A stretch of DNA of 5,803 bases from Bacteroidota bacterium (GTDB lineage Bacteria; Bacteroidota; Bacteroidia; Bacteroidales; PUMT01), in assembly GCA_003556985.1 (NCBI GenBank), contig PWPZ01000199.1, positions 1-5,803 of the forward strand, written 5' to 3'. Under the pieces are notes generated by a model. It was not told the origin of the DNA. It did not search any database and saw only the letters and a list, made by a program, of their open reading frames with translations. Position 1 is the stretch's first letter. Each line of letters opens with the position of its first letter. Shown here one piece after another: positions 1-5,803 of the stretch. Made by a program: the position numbers and the translations under genes.

Positions 1-1449
1 AACAAATTCCTGATGCGGATAGTCATGGCTTTCCGGATTTAACCCCGTACCAATTGCAGTATAATCCCGGGATTGTGGAATAGTAACGGCTCCCCTTAAA
101 TAATCGAACAGCACCTCATGACTTCCGAATTCAAGCCGGCCACTGACAGGGAAGTTCCCAAAAGGCGATGCCCGCCCTAAATTTACTACCGGATGACCTG
201 TCAGATGGTCTTTGATGATAGTCCTTTCGGGGAAATAACCGGGAGTCCACCGGTATATTCCCGAGAAAGAGCCGACAAGATATTCGCCTAGCCCTGATTT
301 TTCGAATACATTGACCCCCATTACACTCACCGGCGGTGCAGTGTGAAAAGGATAAAGATTTCCTGTAAGCGAAGATTCCGAATAAAAGATTCCTTCGGAG
401 GTGGAGAAAATAAAAATTTCACTTTCCTCGTCCCAGATTATGTCGCGCAGTTTATCGAACCATGGATTGGGGTTATCGAGCCAGGAGTATTTGATCACGG
501 GCACCCTGACGCCTGCAATTGGTATCAGGAAAGGTGGTCTGAGGAATATGCCGGTAAATGCTATTATAACAAGGAAAAAAGCAGTCAGGTAACCTAAAGT
601 ATTATGCCATTTGGTGAAAAACTTATTTGTCCGCTTTAATTTAAGTCTTTTCTGTTTCACGGAAGTTTTTTTAAGCAGTCCGGGAGTGAAATAATGGATC
701 AATCCGCTGAATATTAAAAATATTAGCACTGCTGCCATCAGATCGACAACAATTTTTCCGGCAATACCGTATATCTTGCCGCTGTGTATAAGCCACAGGG
801 TACGGAACAGGGTAACATCATTCTGTGTATTGAGGGCAGGAGGGAGGTCTGCCTTTATAAACCCGGGAGTTTCTGTATCGGATGCAATCAGAAGGTTTGA
901 ACGGGTCATTACCAGGATGCTGTCGCCTTTTTGCACCATGCCAACCACCCTGTTCTCGCTTACTGGTAGTTGTATCTTTTTCCAGGTTCCGGCCGACCGG
1001 GCAAGCCGGTATAAACCTGACTGAGCACCGGCATATATATGACCGTTTCCGGTCTGCAGCATGGTAAAAATCTTTCTGTTGTCGATGCCCCGTGGAAGCC
1101 CGGATGATAAATCGCGGAAATCATCGTACCGGTCGCTTGTTAACCAGATACCGATATTCCCGTAAATAAAAACACTGTCAGCCGACACCCTTAGCGCCGA
1201 TTTAACTGAACCGAGATTCCAGTTGTCATATCTGTAGTCTGCCGGCAGCCATTTACGTGAAACATCCATGCGGGAAAAAAAAATTCTGTGGTTAAGCACT
1301 ATTCCGGAGAATGCAAACAGTAAAAGAAAAAATGAAATAACCAGGGCAAACCATTTATGGTATTTTTTAATTGATTGTAGAAGGCTTTGCACACTCTCAC
1401 GATTGGATGGCTCTCTGGTTACTTTTGAAGGTTTGATCCGACTGCCCAT
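1..1449 (-). CDS. PepSY-associated transmembrane protein with propeller-like periplasmic segments (3' end cut by window edge)
   Basis: Seen: an open minus-strand frame from ATG at 1449 to the window edge, 483 codons with no stop. The next in-frame codon group upstream ends in a stop at 1501-1503 and no other ATG lies between, so this start is the only ATG choice; its leader is A-rich. TM1 spans about residues 35-52 and is flanked by H31 and H54. A periplasmic segment follows (about 55-220). TM2 (about 228-252) is preceded by the motif IHSGKIYGIAGK, then comes a Lys/Arg-rich cytoplasmic loop (about 258-278), and TM3 (about 284-303) follows the motif KWHNTLGY. The positive-inside pattern fits this topology. 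Both external segments have propeller-blade-like strands ending in GLYR, GIFY and GIYRW (about 136-157, 344-356, 389-401). Known: PepSY_TM proteins have membrane histidines and are often tied to iron or siderophore uptake or membrane redox. Inferred: the same broad role here; the substrate is unknown. A further C-terminal TM helix is expected beyond the edge. Confidence 0.85.
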   Translation of the reverse strand, partial: MGSRIKPSKVTREPSNRESVQSLLQSIKKYHKWFALVISFFLLLFAFSGIVLNHRIFFSRMDVSRKWLPADYRYDNWNLGSVKSALRVSADSVFIYGNIGIWLTSDRYDDFRDLSSGLPRGIDNRKIFTMLQTGNGHIYAGAQSGLYRLARSAGTWKKIQLPVSENRVVGMVQKGDSILVMTRSNLLIASDTETPGFIKADLPPALNTQNDVTLFRTLWLIHSGKIYGIAGKIVVDLMAAVLIFLIFSGLIHYFTPGLLKKTSVKQKRLKLKRTNKFFTKWHNTLGYLTAFFLVIIAFTGIFLRPPFLIPIAGVRVPVIKYSWLDNPNPWFDKLRDIIWDEESEIFIFSTSEGIFYSESSLTGNLYPFHTAPPVSVMGVNVFEKSGLGEYLVGSFSGIYRWTPGYFPERTIIKDHLTGHPVVNLGRASPFGNFPVSGRLEFGSHEVLFDYLRGAVTIPQSRDYTAIGTGLNPESHDYPHQEFV

Positions 1450-1505
1450 TTTTTGTTTTTGGTATTTAAACCATTTAACTGAAAAGTGTTTCGGGGTTTT
1501 TTAGG

Positions 1506-1595
1506 TAATTCTGACGATTTTGGCAATACTGGAAATTCTGGTCTGGCGATTCTGACCATTCTATAAATTCTAACAAATTGAGTAATCTGGTAATT
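1506..1595. repeat. Degenerate 9-bp tandem repeat array, consensus about NAATTCTGG
   Basis: The sequence can be cut by eye into 9-bp units: TAATTCTGA (1506-1514), CGATTTTGG (1515-1523), CAATACTGG (1524-1532), AAATTCTGG (1533-1541), a short TCTGG (1542-1546), CGATTCTGA (1547-1555), CCATTCTAT (1556-1564), AAATTCTAA (1565-1573), CAAATTGAG (1574-1582), an 8-base TAATCTGG (1583-1590) and a trailing TAATT. Each unit keeps most of an ATTCTG core. Unit 1 starts 57 bp upstream of the ATG of the PepSY_TM-like gene, so the array occupies its likely leader or promoter zone. No protein-coding reason for a 9-bp period is apparent, because the minus frame is closed by a stop at 1501-1503. Function is unknown; it may be simple slippage expansion. 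Confidence 0.65.
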
Positions 1596-1660
1596 AAATA
1601 CAAGAATAGATAATTAATTTGTAATAAATTAACTTTTTTACGAAAATTTCCAAGGAAAGA

Positions 1661-1677
1661 GGGGGACGGGGATGGGG
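1661..1677 (+). other. Three consecutive G-runs separated by two bases
   Basis: The plus strand reads GGGGG-AC-GGGG-AT-GGGG inside otherwise AT-rich DNA, preceded by purine-rich CAAGGAAAGA. Three runs are one short of a standard intramolecular G-quadruplex, although the GG at 1653-1654 or splitting of the five-G run could supply a two-layer version. On the minus strand, which is the transcribed sense for both flanking genes, the RNA would be C-rich. No function is assigned. Confidence 0.4.
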
Positions 1678-1685
1678 TCTGAATG

Positions 1686-1705
1686 AAAAGCTTAATTAGC
1701 CTTTT
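1686..1705 (-). terminator. Weak hairpin just downstream of the M28 peptidase, possible terminator
   Basis: AAAAG at 1686-1690 pairs with CTTTT at 1701-1705, and CT/AG can extend the stem past a bulged C at 1700 around a TAATT loop. It lies 15 bp past the stop of the minus-strand peptidase, and the minus-strand RNA would end the stem in UUUU. The stem is AU-rich and the U-run is part of the stem, so intrinsic termination is only a possibility. Confidence 0.25.
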
Positions 1706-1719
1706 ATACCCCTGGCTGT

Positions 1720-3306
1720 TTATTCAAGCCAGTATCCTTCGCGAGGAAGCAGGTGATCGAGGTTTGCAACACCAAGTACCACGATGGCGGTCACGATGGA
1801 GGTGTGCTCCTGGTATTCCGGAATGCTCATATTGTAAAGGTCCCGCTCGGTATGCCATATTTCGCCATACCTGAAATCATATCCTTTAGGATCGGTTATT
1901 CCAAAGGTTATTATTGGCACACCTTTCACTGCAAATGAACCACTGTCGGTACTCCTTGCAACAGCAGGAATCCTTGAAGGAGTATGTTCCCTTAGTTCGA
2001 AGGGAAAGTCGGGATTTATACTGTTGAGGGGTGCGGTGATCCTTTCAAAATCTTCCCGCATGGCGGGAGTGACGCTGAGGCTGCTCGCAACAAGAGGTCC
2101 GCTGTCGCGATTGAACATATTACTGATCCTGTCAAGTTTATCGGCATTCTGCTCAACCCAGTGTTTGGAGCCCAACAGTCCGAATTCCTCGGCCGCCCAG
2201 AGGCAGACAAGAATTGTGCGCCGGGGCTTGCCGCCGGCTTCCATAATGAGCCGGGCAGCTTCCATGGCAGGTGAAACACCGGACCCGTTGTCAACTCCGC
2301 CTGTAGCCACATCAAAGGCATCCAGATGACCTCCCATGATCACGTATTCATCAGGAAACTCTGTTCCCGGAATAATACCTATTACATTATGGTATTTCAC
2401 CGGTCCGGGTTTAAAATGATTGCGAATATCAAACTCCAGCTGGAAATACCTGCGTTCTCTGGCCATCTGCTCTATGACGGCATACTGGTGTTCATTAAGC
2501 CTGATATCGGGAATGGAAGGAAGGTTGTCGAAACTCATGTTCGCAAGATTGCTCCTGTCATACAATGCCCTTATAGGTACCGGTGCTTTCTGTATAATAC
2601 CAAGAATTCCTGCATCTACCATTTCCCTGTAGAAAAGGGCAGGTTCATCTTCCAGCGGCAACAATTCCTGGCGTTCATCTGCCGGCCTGCTTCTGTTTTC
2701 CCTCCTTATTTCATTATTCTTCGCTGCAATCTCCTCGTTTCTTTCGATAAGGCGCAGGCGCCGCTGATCGGCATGCCCGGAAATGTCGACGGGCCAACCG
2801 TCATTTGTGCCGGTTATGAGTACCCAGGCACCGTTAAGTCTGCCTTTCATCCTTTCAAACTGGTCTCTGGTTTTTGGTTCGAGTACCACATGTCCTCTCT
2901 GAACGCCTTTGGTTCCGGATGTGTAGGAGGGGGTTGCGAAATGGAGAATCATACCCTCTTCGCCAGACATACGGCCGAACCAGGGTCCTCTGTTGAATCC
3001 AACCGGGACTTCTCCGACTTCATCCATTTCAACTTCCATCCCCCATTCCCTGAATTGCCGGGCAGCCCATTCCGCAGCGTTTGCATAAGCATCGGATCCT
3101 GAAAGCCTCCCGCCAATCCGGTTTGTAAGTATATCCAGATGATGCATGGTGCGGTTGTCGGTTTTCCCAATTTCAATTATCTTCTCAACAGCAGGATCTG
3201 TTTCAACGAAGGATCCGGTCTTATCAGGGCCGGGGTTGCTGAAGGCAACGTTACCCGATAGTGATATGATAAGGAAGAAAAGCGGGAATACTCTCTTTGT
3301 AGTCAT
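1720..3306 (-). CDS. Secreted M28-family zinc metallopeptidase (carboxypeptidase Q/aminopeptidase type)
   Basis: Start: ATG at 3306 gives 528 residues beginning MTTKRVFPLFFLIISLSGNV, a clean Sec signal peptide with likely cleavage near residues 22-24. An in-frame ATG at 3369 would place 21 non-signal-like residues ahead of it, so I prefer 3306. A PA-type domain with a charged insert spans about 135-245. The catalytic M28 domain follows from about 305, at HNVIGIIPGTEFPDEYVIMG. Co-catalytic zinc ligands are all visible: H327 (GGHLDAF, with D329), D339 (GGVDNGSG), the general base/ligand pair E373-E374 (WAAEEFG), D401 (NRDSGP) and H485 (EIWHTERD). Known: M28 enzymes remove N-terminal amino acids or split dipeptides using two zinc ions. 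Inferred: periplasmic or extracellular peptide scavenging. No lipobox cysteine and no obvious C-terminal sorting domain are seen. The exact specificity cannot be read from sequence. Confidence 0.95.
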   Translation of the reverse strand: MTTKRVFPLFFLIISLSGNVAFSNPGPDKTGSFVETDPAVEKIIEIGKTDNRTMHHLDILTNRIGGRLSGSDAYANAAEWAARQFREWGMEVEMDEVGEVPVGFNRGPWFGRMSGEEGMILHFATPSYTSGTKGVQRGHVVLEPKTRDQFERMKGRLNGAWVLITGTNDGWPVDISGHADQRRLRLIERNEEIAAKNNEIRRENRSRPADERQELLPLEDEPALFYREMVDAGILGIIQKAPVPIRALYDRSNLANMSFDNLPSIPDIRLNEHQYAVIEQMARERRYFQLEFDIRNHFKPGPVKYHNVIGIIPGTEFPDEYVIMGGHLDAFDVATGGVDNGSGVSPAMEAARLIMEAGGKPRRTILVCLWAAEEFGLLGSKHWVEQNADKLDRISNMFNRDSGPLVASSLSVTPAMREDFERITAPLNSINPDFPFELREHTPSRIPAVARSTDSGSFAVKGVPIITFGITDPKGYDFRYGEIWHTERDLYNMSIPEYQEHTSIVTAIVVLGVANLDHLLPREGYWLE

Positions 3307-3568
3307 TATTAAAGATTTCTGAAAGTTAAAATTTCTGTAAACTGGCAATAAAAGCTGCGAATATATCAAAAAATTTGTTCTTAAAATTCGATATTATTGT
3401 CCGCCATCAGATAACGGAATTTTAATGAAATCAGTATTTGTGAACTTTCACTTGCAGTATATCCGTTTATATACGATCCTTGTTTCCCGGAGGACCATAG
3501 TCAGGGATATCTTTACTGAATATGAGCTGATGATAAAAAATATTGAACATATTTGTTAAATTTATATC
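3307..3568. other. Divergent intergenic region between the peptidase and the MscS channel
   Basis: About 262 bp of AT-rich DNA lies between two divergently transcribed genes, so both promoters should be here. I see no perfect TAnnTTTG element. The nearest candidates are CATATTTG at 3548-3555 on the plus strand, too close to the channel start to be comfortable, and the reverse of GAAAGTTA at 3321-3328 for the peptidase. Each has one mismatch and neither has a well-placed upstream TTTG partner. A short ORF at 3425-3559 is listed separately. No tRNA-like or strong terminator structure is visible. Confidence 0.5.
3425..3559 (+). CDS. Possible small ORF (44 codons), in frame with and just upstream of the MscS gene
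   Basis: ATG at 3425 opens a frame encoding MKSVFVNFHLQYIRLYTILV and 24 further residues, ending at TAA 3557-3559, nine bases before the channel's ATG. It is in the same reading frame as the channel, so only that one stop separates the two. The peptide is basic and mixed in character, with no clear transmembrane helix, signal peptide or known motif. It could be a leader peptide, the remnant of a longer channel N terminus, or chance. I do not recognise it, and chance is the most likely explanation for an ORF of this length. Confidence 0.2.
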   Translation: MKSVFVNFHLQYIRLYTILVSRRTIVRDIFTEYELMIKNIEHIC

Positions 3569-4441
3569 ATGGAAAGGTTCAGAGATTATATCGATACTTT
3601 ATTTAACCTGGAAATATTTGAAACCGGCCGACTGGTTATAACATTATACAATTTGTTACTGGCCCTGGTGGTATTTATTGCAACCATATTTTTATTAAAG
3701 GGTATTAAGCGGATATTCAGGAATCTGACCACCAGGAAGGTGATGGGGGCAGGCACGACCTATTCAATCTACCGGATGATCAAATACACGATTTGGGCGA
3801 TCGTGATAATCCTGTTAATTGACAGTTTCGGCTTTAATGTTTCTATTCTAATTGCAAGTGCCGCAGCATTACTTTTCGGAGTAGGACTGGGGTTGCAGAA
3901 ACTGTTCAACGATGTGGCAAGCGGCATAATCATGCTTATAGAACGGTCGGTCAAAATTAATGATGTTGTTGAGCTGGAGAGCCAAATGATTGGAAGGGTT
4001 GTTGCCATAGGTTTGCGTACCTCGAAAATACAGACTCGGGATAATATTATAACTATTGTTCCAAATTCAAACCTGGTCAATGACAAGGTAGTTAACTGGT
4101 CACATATTGAAAGAAAGACCCGCTTCTTTGTTGATGTAAGTGTGAGGTATGGAAGTGATGTTGAACTTGTGACAAGTGTTTTGCTCGAATGTGCCAGGGA
4201 GCACCCTCTGATACTAAATATGCCCGGACCTTTCGTAAGGTTTACTGATTTTGCGGACTCAAGCCTCGATTTCCAGTTGTTTTTCTGGACCAATGAGTCG
4301 TTTGTGGTTGAGAATACAAAAAGTGATCTCCGTTACAGAATAGATAAGGCCTTCAGGGAAAACGGCATAGAGATCCCTTTTCCCCAGCGCGATCTTTATT
4401 TAAAGTATCTGCCCCCTGATTTCCGTTCCGGTTCGAAATAA
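3569..4441 (+). CDS. Small-conductance mechanosensitive ion channel, MscS family
   Basis: This 290-residue inner-membrane protein is close to the size of E. coli MscS. Three hydrophobic segments are visible: TM1 about 22-43, TM2 about 68-86 and the pore helix TM3 about 92-122. TM3 contains the small-residue packing ASAAALLFGVGLGLQ and the signature LFNDVASGIIML. The cytoplasmic beta domain follows (about 126-178), including VKINDVVEL, a GRVVAIGLRTSKIQT stretch and the IVPNSNLV motif. The C-terminal alpha/beta domain ends in IEIPFPQRDLYLK (268-279), the typical family ending. Known: MscS channels are heptamers that open under membrane tension and release solutes during hypo-osmotic shock. The ATG at 3569 directly precedes a short amphipathic segment and no longer in-frame start is available past the TAA at 3557. 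The gene stands alone, convergent with the next gene. Confidence 0.95.
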   Translation: MERFRDYIDTLFNLEIFETGRLVITLYNLLLALVVFIATIFLLKGIKRIFRNLTTRKVMGAGTTYSIYRMIKYTIWAIVIILLIDSFGFNVSILIASAAALLFGVGLGLQKLFNDVASGIIMLIERSVKINDVVELESQMIGRVVAIGLRTSKIQTRDNIITIVPNSNLVNDKVVNWSHIERKTRFFVDVSVRYGSDVELVTSVLLECAREHPLILNMPGPFVRFTDFADSSLDFQLFFWTNESFVVENTKSDLRYRIDKAFRENGIEIPFPQRDLYLKYLPPDFRSGSK

Positions 4442-4691
4442 AGGGAAAATCCGCTAACCAAAGGGCTTATAAAGAAATATAATATACCGGATTCCGGACG
4501 ATTTCAATGATCGGGAGCAATACACGAAGCCATACGGTAACAAAGGATAAAGTACAGACCGGGGCTGGTCCGGGATGTTAGTGTGGAAGCATACACCACC
4601 CAGCCTGATGTTACAGCCGGTAAAATGCGGACCCTGGCCGGTCCGGGAATGTTACAACAGGGTAATCAGTGGATATGAAACTGGTATGCTA
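4442..4691. other. Convergent intergenic region with repeated hairpin units
   Basis: This 250-bp spacer lies between the stops of the plus-strand channel and the minus-strand glycosidase. It is more GC-rich in its middle than the other spacers and contains two related hairpin/repeat units (listed separately), plus a short CCGGATTCCGG palindrome at about 4488-4498. No typical stem followed by a T-run is seen on either strand, so an ordinary intrinsic terminator is not evident. A plus-strand ORF beginning at 4575 runs across the repeats into the glycosidase in antisense and is not credible. Confidence 0.5.
4557..4654. repeat. Two copies of a hairpin plus GGTCCGGGA(A)TGTTA motif
   Basis: Copy 1: GACC (4557-4560), loop GGGGCT, GGTC (4567-4570), with GGTCCGGGATGTTA at 4567-4580. 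Copy 2: CGGACC (4628-4633), loop CTGGCC, GGTCCG (4640-4645), with GGTCCGGGAATGTTA at 4640-4654. The copies are 73 bp apart and each is preceded by CGGTAA (about 4535 and 4618). A third, partial CTGATGTTA lies at 4605-4613. GGCTGG at 4563-4568 can also pair with CCAGCC at 4600-4605, giving an alternative fold. This could be a degenerate repeat family or a structured 3' region; function is unknown. Confidence 0.5.
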
Positions 4692-5750
4692 TTATCCAAG
4701 TCTGTCGAAAGATGCCTCCATCATCAGGAAAAACGCCTGTCCCTCGCTCGATCTTCCCGGTCTTCCATAGGAGGGGGGACCAGGTACACCTGTAACATAG
4801 CCTAACCGGTCTACCTGGCGGTGGACTGCCTCCCGGATATTGATGGCTGTCTCAAGATAATCCCTGTCCAGCCAGCCGGCCTCTATGCCTTTGAAAACAG
4901 AGTCGGCCACTCTCATTGCCAGACTTGTTTCCACGAAAGTGGAGGGATCGTTAATCACGTTGTGAAAGAGATAGTCATCCCTCAGGTAATTCAGGCATCC
5001 TTCCAGATGGTTTCGGGCATATTCTTTCAAATTCTCCCTTTCCTGCATCATCGTATCGGGAAGGTACCCGATAAGCGAGGTCATGCCTGCTATTGCATGG
5101 GCATTGGCAAGTCCCCACGGATCAGGATGGGTGATCTCTGCAGTTTCCGCATTCCAGCGGTAGGCAAACAATGATTCTTCCTCTATCCATAACCGGTCAA
5201 TTATTCCCATGGCCTGCCTGTAGGCCTCTTCAGGATAACCGGCAAAAGCGACAAAAGGAGGAGCCATGTAAATCGAGTCGGCCCAGAGCTCAGGTCCGTG
5301 ATATGAATGGTGAATAAAGCCTTCTTCGGTTCTGGGGGCTTCTTCAAACAGGTAGGTCAGCATTCTGCCTGCCGCATCTCTCATATCCTGATCATTGAGT
5401 ATTTCGGCAGAACGAAGAACGGCTTCAAGTGGTGTGGCTGAATCATTTATGCCGTTTGCAGTACCCAGAACAGCCAGTCTGCCGTCACCTCCCTGTCTGA
5501 TAACTGCTTCCCTGGCCATCAGTATCATCATCTCCTGATCACCAGTCTCCACGAAGGCCTGGCTGGCGATCCCGTGTTCCCAGTTCTGCTTTTGCATCGA
5601 GAGCATTGCCATTTTAACTTTTTTTCTAACTGGAGTATAGAACTGATCGGATGCTGCTTCCTCTGTTTTTTTGCAGGATGATGACAGGGCCGGGGTTAAG
5701 AGGGCGCTGCCCAAAAGGCCCGATTTCATTAAAAAATCTCTTCTGATCAT
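4692..5750 (-). CDS. GH88/GH105-type unsaturated uronyl hydrolase (YteR-like), Tat-exported
   Basis: A 352-residue protein, near the usual length for this (alpha/alpha)6-barrel family. The N terminus MIRRDFLMKSGLLGSALLTP is a twin-arginine leader (R3, R4, F6, L7), ending at ALSSSC26, a loose lipobox followed by charged KKTEE. Family features: QNWEHG (55-60); ND103, the likely counterpart of the first catalytic-site Asp; LWADSIYMAPPF (155-166), with D158 as the likely general acid; PWGLANAHAIAGM (211-223); TFVETSLAMR (271-280); and SEGQAFFLM (335-343). Known: GH88/GH105 enzymes hydrate the double bond of unsaturated glucuronyl or galacturonyl ends left by polysaccharide lyases. Inferred: the same chemistry in the periplasm or on the outer membrane. 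Odd: the usual WGR-type arginine is Leu (L214), so the substrate may differ. The motif order resembles the YteR-like branch also known in fungi. No lyase, SusC/SusD pair or other carbohydrate gene is in view. Confidence 0.85.
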   Translation of the reverse strand: MIRRDFLMKSGLLGSALLTPALSSSCKKTEEAASDQFYTPVRKKVKMAMLSMQKQNWEHGIASQAFVETGDQEMMILMAREAVIRQGGDGRLAVLGTANGINDSATPLEAVLRSAEILNDQDMRDAAGRMLTYLFEEAPRTEEGFIHHSYHGPELWADSIYMAPPFVAFAGYPEEAYRQAMGIIDRLWIEEESLFAYRWNAETAEITHPDPWGLANAHAIAGMTSLIGYLPDTMMQERENLKEYARNHLEGCLNYLRDDYLFHNVINDPSTFVETSLAMRVADSVFKGIEAGWLDRDYLETAINIREAVHRQVDRLGYVTGVPGPPSYGRPGRSSEGQAFFLMMEASFDRLG

Positions 5751-5775
5751 AAACTGTTAGTTTGATATACCACCA

Positions 5776-5783
5776 CAAAAATA
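5776..5783 (-). promoter_or_regulatory. Candidate Bacteroidota -7 promoter element for the glycosidase
   Basis: The minus strand reads TATTTTTG, an exact match to the Bacteroidota TAnnTTTG -7 consensus. It ends 25 bases ahead of the ATG at 5750, which would leave a short leader. A TTTG lies upstream within the window but only 11 bp away, closer than the usual -33 spacing, so the upstream element is not confirmed. AT-rich sequence yields such matches by chance. Confidence 0.35.
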
Positions 5784-5803
5784 GGAAATTTTTTCAAAAC
5801 CAC

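Larger units (their letters stand above)
1450..1719. other. Intergenic spacer between the M28 peptidase and the PepSY_TM-like gene
   Basis: This 270-bp spacer separates two minus-strand genes, so it is both the 3' flank of the peptidase and the 5' region of the PepSY_TM-like gene. It is AT-rich and has three noteworthy parts: a degenerate 9-bp tandem array (1506-1595), a G-run tract (1661-1677) and a weak hairpin (1686-1705). I find no convincing TAnnTTTG promoter element on the minus strand. The best near match is CAAATTGA at 1574-1581, which has one mismatch when read in reverse. The small plus-strand ORFs overlapping here are not supported as genes. Confidence 0.6.

Noticed and set aside
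343..1504. Several plus-strand ORFs of 61-84 residues (343-597, 776-1024, 882-1067, 1268-1504)
   Set aside because: All are antisense to the continuous minus-strand PepSY_TM-like frame or extend into its leader. None has a recognisable motif.
1506..1595. CRISPR array
   Set aside because: The units are 9 bp with no spacers and no cas genes are nearby, so it is a simple degenerate tandem repeat.
2326..3102. Plus-strand ORF of 258 residues
   Set aside because: It lies entirely antisense to the M28 peptidase, whose zinc ligands and signal peptide show the minus strand is coding. The plus-strand translation is rich in Cys and Phe with no recognisable domain.
3307..3369. N-terminal extension of the M28 peptidase to the ATG at 3369
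   Set aside because: The extra 21 residues would sit ahead of a textbook signal peptide starting at M22 of that frame, so the shorter start at 3306 is preferred.
3769..4293. Minus-strand ORF of 174 residues
   Set aside because: It is antisense to the MscS channel. The plus strand carries the full family motif series and the minus translation is a low-complexity Ser/Ile/Thr-rich shadow.
4628..4645. Intrinsic terminator for the MscS or glycosidase gene
   Set aside because: The 6-bp GC-rich stem is real but no T-run follows on either strand, so I list it only as part of a repeat.
4575..4805. Plus-strand ORF of 76 residues starting in the convergent spacer
   Set aside because: Its start lies inside the repeated GGTCCGGGATGTTA unit and its second half is antisense to the glycosidase. 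The translation has no family features.
4821..5174. Plus-strand ORF of 117 residues
   Set aside because: It is antisense to the GH88/GH105-type gene, which has clear family motifs on the minus strand.

Overview
The window looks like ordinary chromosomal DNA from a member of the Bacteroidota, probably a Bacteroidales/Marinilabiliales-type marine or gut-like anaerobe. This is inferred from family content and style. The intergenic spacers are AT-rich, the start codons lack clear Shine-Dalgarno sequences and are preceded by A/T-rich leaders, one TAnnTTTG-type promoter element is visible, and a Tat-type leader ends next to a cysteine on a glycosidase. No rRNA, tRNA, CRISPR array, transposase or integrase is visible.

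Layout, left to right. (1) Positions 1-1449, minus strand: a PepSY-associated transmembrane protein, cut by the left edge; 483 codons are visible. Its periplasmic segments carry beta-propeller-like blades instead of a recognisable PepSY domain. (2) Positions 1450-1719: a spacer holding a degenerate 9-bp tandem array, a G-run tract and a weak hairpin just past the next gene. (3) Positions 1720-3306, minus strand: a secreted M28-family zinc metallopeptidase with a complete set of metal ligands. (4) Positions 3307-3568: a divergent spacer containing a 44-codon ORF that is in frame with the following gene and separated from it by a single stop codon. (5) Positions 3569-4441, plus strand: a compact MscS-type mechanosensitive channel. 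(6) Positions 4442-4691: a convergent spacer with a twice-occurring GC-rich hairpin/repeat unit. (7) Positions 4692-5750, minus strand: a Tat-exported, possibly lipid-anchored GH88/GH105-type glycosidase. Positions 5751-5803 hold its leader and a candidate promoter element.

The four main genes do not form an obvious operon or pathway. They look like separate transcription units for envelope functions: membrane redox or metal handling (uncertain), extracellular peptide hydrolysis, osmotic protection, and cleavage of unsaturated uronyl oligosaccharides. I do not see a convincing new multi-gene system. The items most worth a second look are the 9-bp array at 1506-1595, the propeller-bearing PepSY_TM-like protein, the divergent active site of the glycosidase, and the repeated hairpin in the 4442-4691 spacer.
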